From assembly GCA_002352125.1 (NCBI GenBank), contig DEHU01000178.1:45229-56967 (forward strand): a DNA stretch of 11,739 nt, written 5' to 3'. Numbering within the stretch: the first letter of the stretch is position 1; each line of letters starts with the position of its first letter. The stretch comes from Competibacteraceae bacterium UBA2792 (GTDB taxonomy: Bacteria > Pseudomonadota > Gammaproteobacteria > Competibacterales > Competibacteraceae). Below are positions 6,059 through 11,739 of the stretch, piece after piece. The position numbers and the translations under genes were made by a program. The notes beneath the pieces are model-generated. The model was not told where the DNA came from. It searched no databases and worked only from the letters and a program-made list of their open reading frames with translations.

Positions 6059-9000
6059 ATGCTCGTCCTACATGCCGCGTTTCATAAAAGTTGCCTGCAT
6101 CTGTGGGGCGAATCGACTCCACAAGAGGAAGAGCCGACAAAATCCAGACAGGAAACCACCGAAACCACCGAAACCTACCTCTATCGCACCGGGATTCCGG
6201 CGCTGCGGGACAGCTTGGCTCAAACCGGTTTCTCGCTTCAAACCGACGGCCAAGCCACTAGAGAACAAACGATCTGGCTACCCACGCAAGGCGGCGTGCC
6301 GCTCCCGTCTTCGCCGCTGGTGGCCGAACCGCCCAAATCCCGCAAACCGCCCACCCTGGCGCCCTGGAAAATTCCCGCCTTGGCGCTGACCGCCGCCGAT
6401 ACCGTCAACCTGCTCGCGACGGTTCGGGATCGATCCGCGCTGGCGCCGGGCGTGGTCGCGGGCGACGATCTGCGCTACTGGAGCGAAGCCCTGAGACTGG
6501 CCAGCGCTCTGGTCTATCGCCAACACGTACTGCCCGATCTGATAGAACGAGGACGAGGAGCCTATCGGGCCTGCTGGACGCCGGTGTTCGTGGGCGAAGA
6601 CGGCGCCCGGCTGGAACGCCTCGCTCGCGCCATGCCACCCGCCGCTCGCGCCATCGGCGCCGATCATCGCGCCCTTCCGGATACGGCGCCCCGCGACGTG
6701 TTGCGAACATTCCTCGCTTGGATCGCCGACCATTTGGTTCGGCAGTCAGCCGCTTTCCCAACCGCCAAGCGGGTTGGAACGATTTCGGCCAGCCTGCACG
6801 GGCAATGGCTTCGAGCGTTGCGGCAACCCGATGGCGCGCTGGAAGGCGACAAGGCAGAACTGCGGCAATTGGCAAAGCAAATCCGCGACTGGCAGCGGCC
6901 GTTGTTGCGGCTGGTCAACGCTCCGTATCGTCTGTGTTTTCGCCTGGAGGAACCGGGACCCGACGAAGAGGATGGGACTGCGTTGTTCTTCCCCGACGCC
7001 GCCACGGAATGGCGGGTTCACTATCTGCTGCAAGCGCGAGAAGACCCCAGCCTGCTCGTTTCCGCCGAGGCGGTGTGGAAACCGAAACGGGGTACCGGCG
7101 AGGGTTTGAAAACTTTGGGGCCGAAAGCGCGGGAAGGATTGCTGGCGTCGCTGGGACAGGCGGCGTCCCTGTGCCCAGCCGTCGAAACCAGCCTAAACGA
7201 ATCGGCGCCGGTCGGGTACGCGCTGGATACCGAAGGGGCATTTTGCTTTCTCGGCGACGAAGCACCCTTGCTGGAACAGAACGGTTTTGGCGTTATGCTA
7301 CCGGCCAGTTGGGCGGGCCGGCGCCGCGCCAAGCTGGCGGCGCGCGCCCAGGCCAAGACCCGTTTCGAATCCAAAGCGGGCATGACGCTGGATCGGGTGC
7401 TGGACGTCGAGTGGGAAATCGTGCTCGGCGACGCCGGCTTGACGCCCAAGGAACTGCTGGCGCTGGCCAAGCTCAAGGCCCCGCTGGTGCGGGTGCGCGG
7501 CCAATGGGTGCAACTGTCCGCCGCCGAAATTCAGGCGGCGCTGGCTTTGCAACAGCAGGGTGGAGCGGCGTTCGCTGGCCGCGACCTGCTGCGTCTCGCG
7601 CTCGGCGCCGACACCATCAAGGGATTGGAGATGAAGGCTGTCAACGCCGATGGTCCGCTCGGCGAGTTGCTGGCCGGTCTGGCGCAGGGCGACCAGATCG
7701 CGCCATTGCCCCCGCCGCCGGGCCTGACCGCTACGCTCCGCCCCTATCAGCAACGCGGCTACGCCTGGCTGGAGTTTCTCACCCGCTGGGGCTTGGGCGC
7801 CTGCCTGGCCGACGACATGGGTCTGGGTAAGACGGTGCAAACCCTGGCGCTGTTGCAGCGGCTGCGGGAGGCGGGCGAATCGCGGCCGGCGCTGCTGGTC
7901 TGTCCGACCTCACTGGTCGGCAACTGGCGCAAGGAAACCTCGCGCTTCGCGCCGCAACTGCCGGTCATGATCCACCACGGCGCGGGGCGCGACAAAGGCG
8001 AAGCCTTCGCCGCGCAAGCGCAAAACCATGCCCTGGTGTTGTCCAGCTACGGGCTGCTGCACCGGGATTTGGAATGGTTGCAAGGCGTGGACTGGGCGGC
8101 GGTGATTCTGGACGAAGCCCAGAACATCAAGAACGCCGAAACCAAGCAGGCTAAGGCAGCGCGGGCCTTGCGCGCCGAGCGGCGCATCGCGCTCACCGGC
8201 ACGCCGGTGGAAAACAACATCGGCGATCTCTGGTCGATCCAGGATTTTCTCAATCCCGGCTTTCTCGGCAACGCTGCCCGTTTCAAGCAGGAGTTTTTTA
8301 TTCCGGTACAAGTCGAGCGCGACCAAAACGCGGTGGAACGCTTACAGCGGCTGACCGGCCCTTTCATCCTGCGCCGGCTCAAGACCGACCGCACGGTCAT
8401 CCAGGATTTGCCCGACAAGCTGGAGATGAAGGTCTATTGCACCTTGACCAAGGAGCAGGCGACCCTGTACGCCGCCGTGGTGCAACAGGCGGAAGCGGTG
8501 CTGGAAGGCATGGAGCAAGGCATCGGCCGGCGCGGCTTGGTTTTGAGCACGCTGCTGCGGCTCAAACAGGTGTGCAACCACCCCGCGCAATACTTGGCCG
8601 ATCATTCGCCGGCGCCGGGTCGATCCGGCAAGCTGGCGCGGCTGACGGAGATGCTGGAGGAAATCCGGGCGGTGGACGAGCGAACCCTGATCTTCACCCA
8701 GTTCGCCGAGATGGGGCATTTGCTGCAACGGTATCTACAAGAACAATTGGCGCGAGAAGTGTTGTTCTTGCACGGCGGCTCGTCCAAAACCCAGCGCGAC
8801 CGGATGGTGGATCGGTTTCAAAACGAACCGGCCGGGCCGCCGGTCTTCATCCTGTCCATCAAGGCCGGCGGCACCGGCTTGAATCTCACCCGCGCCAACC
8901 ATGTGTTCCATTTCGACCGCTGGTGGAATCCGGCGGTGGAGAATCAGGCGACCGACCGCGCCTTTCGCATCGGCCAGAACCGGCAGGTGGAGGTGCACAA

Positions 9001-9166
9001 GTTCATCTGTCTTGGCACCGTTGAGGAGCGCATCGACGAATTGATCGAGCGCAAGCAATCCTTGGCCGAAAAGATCGTGGGCAGCGGCGAAAGCTGGATC
9101 ACCGAACTGTCCACCGACGAGCTGAAAAACCTGTTCCGGTTGCGGGCCGAGGCAGTGGAGAATTAG
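6059..9166 (+). CDS. SNF2-family DEAD/DEAH-box ATPase (SWIM-associated), 1035 aa
   Basis: This is a large superfamily 2 ATPase of the SNF2 type, expected to translocate on or remodel nucleic acid-protein complexes using ATP. Residues 1-60 have the MLVLHAAF...LHLWGE start typical of the bacterial family, which supports this ATG although no clear Shine-Dalgarno precedes it. Residues about 385-510 form the SNF2 helicase-associated domain (GVMLPASWAGRRR, VEWEIVLGDAGLTPKELLALAK). The motor follows: motif I DDMGLGKT (585-592, K591), motif II DEAQ (685-688), motif III LTGTP (712-716), and in the second RecA fold FTQFAEMG, KAGGTGLNLT (935-944) and WWNPAVENQATDRAFRIGQ (955-973, arginine-finger area R967/R970). 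All catalytic motifs look intact. The stop is 2 nt before the SWIM protein gene, so the two are almost certainly one operon. It differs from RapA, which lacks the associated domain and SWIM partner. The cellular role is not firmly known. Confidence 0.95.
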   Translation: MLVLHAAFHKSCLHLWGESTPQEEEPTKSRQETTETTETYLYRTGIPALRDSLAQTGFSLQTDGQATREQTIWLPTQGGVPLPSSPLVAEPPKSRKPPTLAPWKIPALALTAADTVNLLATVRDRSALAPGVVAGDDLRYWSEALRLASALVYRQHVLPDLIERGRGAYRACWTPVFVGEDGARLERLARAMPPAARAIGADHRALPDTAPRDVLRTFLAWIADHLVRQSAAFPTAKRVGTISASLHGQWLRALRQPDGALEGDKAELRQLAKQIRDWQRPLLRLVNAPYRLCFRLEEPGPDEEDGTALFFPDAATEWRVHYLLQAREDPSLLVSAEAVWKPKRGTGEGLKTLGPKAREGLLASLGQAASLCPAVETSLNESAPVGYALDTEGAFCFLGDEAPLLEQNGFGVMLPASWAGRRRAKLAARAQAKTRFESKAGMTLDRVLDVEWEIVLGDAGLTPKELLALAKLKAPLVRVRGQWVQLSAAEIQAALALQQQGGAAFAGRDLLRLALGADTIKGLEMKAVNADGPLGELLAGLAQGDQIAPLPPPPGLTATLRPYQQRGYAWLEFLTRWGLGACLADDMGLGKTVQTLALLQRLREAGESRPALLVCPTSLVGNWRKETSRFAPQLPVMIHHGAGRDKGEAFAAQAQNHALVLSSYGLLHRDLEWLQGVDWAAVILDEAQNIKNAETKQAKAARALRAERRIALTGTPVENNIGDLWSIQDFLNPGFLGNAARFKQEFFIPVQVERDQNAVERLQRLTGPFILRRLKTDRTVIQDLPDKLEMKVYCTLTKEQATLYAAVVQQAEAVLEGMEQGIGRRGLVLSTLLRLKQVCNHPAQYLADHSPAPGRSGKLARLTEMLEEIRAVDERTLIFTQFAEMGHLLQRYLQEQLAREVLFLHGGSSKTQRDRMVDRFQNEPAGPPVFILSIKAGGTGLNLTRANHVFHFDRWWNPAVENQATDRAFRIGQNRQVEVHKFICLGTVEERIDELIERKQSLAEKIVGSGESWITELSTDELKNLFRLRAEAVEN

Positions 9167-9168
9167 GC

Positions 9169-10020
9169 ATGAGCTACGACGACTATTATTTTCCCGCTAG
9201 CAAGCCGCGCCGGGTCAGCGGCGGCATCAAGGCGCAAAGCCAGCGTGGGGCGTTCGCCAGCCGGTGGTGGGCCAAGCGCTGGATCGCGGTGCTGGAGAGC
9301 TTCGACATCGGCGCGCGGCTGGGGCGCGGCCGCAGCTACGCCCGCCAGGGCCAGGTGCTGGATATTCAGATCGCGCCCGGCGAGGTGAAAGCCAAAGTAC
9401 AAGGCTCGCGGCCCCGGCCCTATCAGGTGAGCATCAAGCTGAAACCGCTGAGTGCGGCGGAGTGGCGGAAGCTGGCCGAGGCGATGGCGCAAGAGGCGCG
9501 TTTCGGCGCCAAGTTGCTAGCCGGGGAAATGCCGACCGACATCGAAGAGGTTTTCCGAGCCGAGGGGCTATCGCTGTTTCCCAAAACCCACGGCGATTTG
9601 AAGACGGAATGCTCGTGCCCCGACTATTCCAACCCCTGCAAACACATCGCCGCTGTCTATTACCTGCTGGGCGAAGCCTTCGATAACGATCCCTTTTTGA
9701 TGTTCCGGCTGCGTGGCATGGAGCGAGAGGCGCTGCTGGCGCAACTCGGCGAAGCAGTGGGCGACGACGAGAGTTGGTCGCAGTCCGAGCCCGAACCGCT
9801 GCCCGATGATCCGTCGGCCTTCTGGGCCATGCCGCCGCTGCCGGAGTCGCTGGCCGGTTCGCTGCTCGCGCCACCGAAATCCGCCGCTCTGCTGCGGCGT
9901 CTCGGGCCTTTTCCGTTCTGGCGCGGCGATATTTCTCCGCTGGATGGTTTGGAACCGATTTATGCGGCGATGGGGATAAGCGCGCTCGGTGCATTGAGCG
10001 ACACCTCCGGCGAGAACTAA
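9169..10020 (+). CDS. SWIM zinc-finger protein, partner of the SNF2 ATPase, 283 aa
   Basis: The defining SWIM motif is CSCPDYSNPCKH at residues 148-159, a C-x-C-x6-C-x-H zinc site (C148, C150, C157, H159), preceded by THGDLKTE and followed by the helical IAAVYYLLGEAF. SWIM domains are predicted to bind DNA or protein. The N-terminal region (25-125) carries FASRWWAKRWIAVLES and a basic GRGRSYARQGQVLDI segment typical of the bacterial proteins encoded beside SNF2 ATPases. The tail after residue 190 is acidic and proline-rich and probably disordered. The ATG at 9169 lies 2 nt after the helicase stop. A GTGGAG inside the end of the helicase gene (9155-9160) is the likely ribosome-binding site, so translation may be coupled. 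No membrane segment or signal peptide is present. Family and pairing are confident; the function of the pair is inference. Confidence 0.93.
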   Translation: MSYDDYYFPASKPRRVSGGIKAQSQRGAFASRWWAKRWIAVLESFDIGARLGRGRSYARQGQVLDIQIAPGEVKAKVQGSRPRPYQVSIKLKPLSAAEWRKLAEAMAQEARFGAKLLAGEMPTDIEEVFRAEGLSLFPKTHGDLKTECSCPDYSNPCKHIAAVYYLLGEAFDNDPFLMFRLRGMEREALLAQLGEAVGDDESWSQSEPEPLPDDPSAFWAMPPLPESLAGSLLAPPKSAALLRRLGPFPFWRGDISPLDGLEPIYAAMGISALGALSDTSGEN

Positions 10021-10118
10021 AAATCCGTCGGCAATTCGCCAGAGCTACAGGACCCGGTAGCAAATTCCGGAATGGCATTTTACCCAGCAAACCGCCCCAG
10101 CCGCGATGACAAATTATA

Positions 10119-10137
10119 GATATTTTATATAAATATC
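10119..10137. repeat. AT-only perfect palindrome downstream of the lipoprotein gene
   Basis: GATATTT (10119-10125) and AAATATC (10131-10137) are perfect inverted arms around TATAT, inside a sharply AT-rich patch (about 10110-10150) in otherwise GC-rich sequence. It lies 7 nt beyond the lipoprotein stop codon and about 100 nt beyond the SWIM gene stop, in a convergent gap. It may be an unconventional terminator or a protein-binding site. No GC-rich stem is present, so canonical termination is unlikely. Confidence 0.45.
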
Positions 10138-10143
10138 AATAAA

Positions 10144-10506
10144 CTAAATTGGTTTCCATACGCCGTCCCGATCACGACACGCCGTGTTTCTGAAAGATTC
10201 AGTATTCTTCGTCATCGTCACGGTTTCGTCGAAAACCCGGCAATACAGGCCATTTCGAGCGCGATAGGTCTTTTGAGGCGTAATGCTTCCAGTGTGTCCG
10301 GTGCCTGAATTCTGCCAAGAGAGACGTTTTCCGCTAGCGGATTTCTCCAGTGCTTGCTGGAAGGTCCGATTGGCTAAGGCGATGTCTCCGCTGGTCATTT
10401 GCGGTGGCGTTGGTTTGTTTTCAGTCGTGGATCGGGATATATCCGGAGAAGCGCAAGCACCGAGCACCGATACGCCAAAAACGGCGATAAATCTTCGAAT
10501 ATTCAT
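10144..10506 (-). CDS. Small surface-antigen-like lipoprotein, 120 aa
   Basis: The product starts MNIRRFIAVFGVSVLGAC, a lipoprotein signal with lipobox LGAC and the modified cysteine at residue 18. The second residue after the Cys is Ser, which favours the outer membrane. The C-terminal half reads SWQNSGTGHTGSITP, YCRVFDETVTM, FRNTACRDRDGVWKPI. This is the pattern of the RT0821/Lpp0805-type surface proteins and the C-terminal part of 17-kDa surface antigens, in which a small beta domain carries paired cysteines (YCR and ACR). The start is ATG at 10504-10506 because AGGAGG sits 9 nt before it; an in-frame ATG at 10524 overlaps that ribosome-binding site and is rejected. The glycine-rich transmembrane-like region of longer 17-kDa antigens is absent. 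It is transcribed alone, converging with the SWIM gene. Function is unknown beyond an envelope location. Confidence 0.85.
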   Translation of the reverse strand: MNIRRFIAVFGVSVLGACASPDISRSTTENKPTPPQMTSGDIALANRTFQQALEKSASGKRLSWQNSGTGHTGSITPQKTYRARNGLYCRVFDETVTMTKNTESFRNTACRDRDGVWKPI

Positions 10507-10515
10507 CAAGATACT

Positions 10516-10521
10516 CCTCCT
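10516..10521 (-). promoter_or_regulatory. Strong Shine-Dalgarno that sets the lipoprotein start
   Basis: AGGAGG on the minus strand lies 9 nt ahead of the ATG at 10506. The longer reading from ATG 10524 would encode this site as RR codons and put six extra residues before a normal lipoprotein signal, so the shorter start is preferred. Confidence 0.75.
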
Positions 10522-10553
10522 CATCTTCCAAAGATCATTATTGTTGGGGCAAA

Positions 10554-10597
10554 CCCGTGATAGAGATGGTTACTAGGTAACCTCCTCTTACCACGGG
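10554..10597. repeat. 44-nt nested imperfect inverted repeat
   Basis: The left arm reads CCCGTG-A-TA-GAG-AT-GGTTAC and the reverse complement of the right arm reads CCCGTG-G-TA-A-GAG-GA-GGTTAC. The two arms share 17 paired positions, interrupted by one mismatch, one bulge and a 2-nt internal loop, around a TAG triloop (10574-10576). The inner 15 nt (10568-10582) are a perfect palindrome with a 3-nt centre. It lies 48 nt upstream of the lipoprotein start codon and ahead of the truncated phosphatase gene. No T-tract follows on either strand, so it is not an obvious terminator. It could be an operator, a leader hairpin, or a mobile palindrome. Confidence 0.65.
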
Positions 10598-10722
10598 CAT
10601 TCGACGCGACAAAAGTCAGTCAGCGTCGCCCTTGCTTATTTCCAACCCCGCCCGATAGCGGCGGCTTCTTGATCCCGAGAGAGATTGGAACCAGAAGGAA
10701 CGGTACCATTGGATAGCCGAGC

Positions 10723-11676
10723 TTGATCGGCATTGAGTCGGCTCCTATGCGAGGACGGATCTTCGGTGGATGCGTGCGTAGCATCCTGGCGGCGATCCTG
10801 GCGGCGGTCTACCTGCGGCACACCCGGGGCCTGGCGCGGCTGGCGGTACATGTGTGGTTCAGCTTGATTGGTTTGTCCACCGTCTTCACGCACCAGCATC
10901 ACCTGATCGACATTGCCGGCGGCTTTGTTCTCGCTACACTGTGCTTTTTCGTCTTCCGCGAGGCGCCCTCGGCCAGCACCGCGACCACCAACCCCCGCAT
11001 GGGCTGGCGCTATGCCCTGGGCGGGGTCGCGTTCGCCCTGATCGCCCTGGCCGCGTGGCCCTGGGGGGTAGTGCTCCTCTGGCCGGCCCTCAGCCTGGGC
11101 ATCGCGGCCGCGGGGTATTTCCGTTTCGGTGGACAAATCTACCGAAAGGAAAATGGGCGGCTCCCACTGAGTGCGCGAATCGTCATGGCGCCCGTGTTGC
11201 TCGGCCAGTATCTGTCATTGCTCCACTATCGCCGCCACTGCAACGACTGGGACGAAATCGTGCCTGGACTTTTCCTTGGGCGCGCGCTGGAACAACCTCG
11301 GGCGCGAAAGGCGGCGGAGCACGGCGTAACGGCGGTGCTCGACGCCACTTCCGAATTCTCCGCGAGCCCGACCTTTCTCGGTCTGAAGTATCTCAACATC
11401 CCCATCCTCGACCTGACCGCACCGACACGGGGTCAATTGGACGAGGGCGTGGCCTTCATCGAGCAGTACCTGAGAGAAGGCATGGTCTACGTGCATTGTA
11501 AGATTGGCTATTCACGCAGCTCGGCCTTTGTCGCGGCCTATCTGATCCATCAAGGAATCGCCGCCGATGCCGATGGGGCGATCGCGGTAATACGGGCGCG
11601 GCGGCCATCGGTGGTCATTCGCCCGGAAATCATCGTGGCACTACGAAACTTCGAGCAGGCTCGGCGTTTGGACTGA
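10723..11676 (+). CDS. N-terminally truncated PAP2 / dual-specificity phosphatase fusion protein
   Basis: The frame encodes the back half of a PAP2-type membrane phosphatase fused to a complete dual-specificity phosphatase, the architecture of E. coli YnbD (about 430 residues). Of the PAP2 domain only the last part remains: GLSTVFTHQHHLIDIAGG with H59 and D63. The KxxxxxxRP and PSLH motifs that build the active site are missing. Hydrophobic segments lie at about 19-31, 38-56, 62-78, 97-112 and 115-132. The phosphatase half (about 175-305) has D230 as possible general acid and the P-loop HCKIGYSRS (C259 nucleophile, R265), so it could be active. The listed start is TTG; ATG at 10747 is the alternative. 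Neither has a ribosome-binding site, and the frame is closed by TAG at 10714-10716. Homology seems to begin near 10780. It is most simply read as a 5'-deleted gene remnant, though expression of the cytosolic phosphatase domain is possible. Confidence 0.7.
   Translation: MIGIESAPMRGRIFGGCVRSILAAILAAVYLRHTRGLARLAVHVWFSLIGLSTVFTHQHHLIDIAGGFVLATLCFFVFREAPSASTATTNPRMGWRYALGGVAFALIALAAWPWGVVLLWPALSLGIAAAGYFRFGGQIYRKENGRLPLSARIVMAPVLLGQYLSLLHYRRHCNDWDEIVPGLFLGRALEQPRARKAAEHGVTAVLDATSEFSASPTFLGLKYLNIPILDLTAPTRGQLDEGVAFIEQYLREGMVYVHCKIGYSRSSAFVAAYLIHQGIAADADGAIAVIRARRPSVVIRPEIIVALRNFEQARRLD
10783..10806 (+). repeat. Tandem 12-bp direct repeat
   Basis: ATCCTGGCGGCG occurs twice in direct succession and encodes ILAAILAA in a predicted membrane helix, right where recognisable PAP2 homology begins. 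It may be a small duplication or just low-complexity coding for a helix. Confidence 0.5.
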
Positions 11677-11739
11677 CCCGAATGGCACTTACTTATGCGT
11701 TTTGAGGCACAAAAAGGGAACCTCGGGCGCCACCCACAC

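Noticed and set aside
6718..7830. A 370-codon open frame on the plus strand inside the SNF2 gene
   Set aside because: It lies in another frame of a gene with intact helicase-family sequence. Its product is Arg/Gly/Ala-rich with no recognisable motif, as expected for a shadow frame in GC-rich DNA.
10554..10597. Integron attC site
   Set aside because: The arms lack the GTTRRRY / RYYYAAC core sites, and no integrase or gene cassette is present.
11677..11739. Possible insertion-sequence end after the phosphatase gene
   Set aside because: GAATGGCACTTAC loosely echoes GAATGGCATTTTAC near 10070, and the tail looks unlike coding sequence. There is no visible transposase, target duplication or defined terminal repeat within the window.

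Overview
The window looks like ordinary chromosome of a GC-rich gammaproteobacterium. RpoH, the glucan protein OpgD and the YedI/DUF808 membrane protein all closely resemble their enterobacterial counterparts. The mix, including a SNF2/SWIM gene pair and a PAP2/dual-specificity-phosphatase gene, would fit a free-living lineage such as Methylococcales or Competibacter-like bacteria. That placement is an impression from memory, not a computed result.

Layout, left to right. (1) 1-666 (+): 3' part of rpoH, the heat-shock sigma factor, followed by a good intrinsic terminator at 685-715. (2) 761-898 (+): a 45-residue hydrophobic protein with its own ribosome-binding site. (3) 954-2972 (-): a two-gene unit with an unrecognised 354-residue coiled-coil protein first, then an ADP-ribosylglycohydrolase starting at GTG 24 nt after it. 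A candidate promoter lies at 3070-3097, and a REP-like imperfect palindrome at 3102-3146 separates the unit from opgD. (4) 3194-4771 (-): opgD with a twin-arginine signal. (5) 5003-5959 (+): the yedI/DUF808 gene, divergent from opgD. (6) 6059-10020 (+): a tight two-gene operon of a 1035-residue SNF2-family ATPase and a SWIM zinc-finger protein, separated by 2 nt. (7) 10144-10506 (-): a small surface-antigen-like lipoprotein, flanked by an AT-rich palindrome on one side and a 44-nt imperfect inverted repeat on the other. (8) 10723-11676 (+): a PAP2/dual-specificity phosphatase gene lacking the front half of its PAP2 domain. The dual-specificity phosphatase half is intact.

How the genes relate. 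Several act at the envelope: OpgD on periplasmic glucans, YedI in the inner membrane, the lipoprotein, and the membrane phosphatase. The SNF2 and SWIM proteins very probably act together on nucleic acid, although the biochemical role of this bacterial pair is poorly defined. The ADP-ribosylglycohydrolase would remove ADP-ribose from an unknown target, and the coiled-coil protein translated ahead of it is a natural candidate partner.

I see no CRISPR array, rRNA, tRNA, complete transposon or recognisable defence island. The items most worth a second look are the coiled-coil/ADP-ribosylhydrolase pair, the SNF2/SWIM pair, the nested inverted repeat at 10554-10597 beside the truncated phosphatase gene, and the small membrane protein after rpoH. 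No intergenic gap exceeds about 240 bases.
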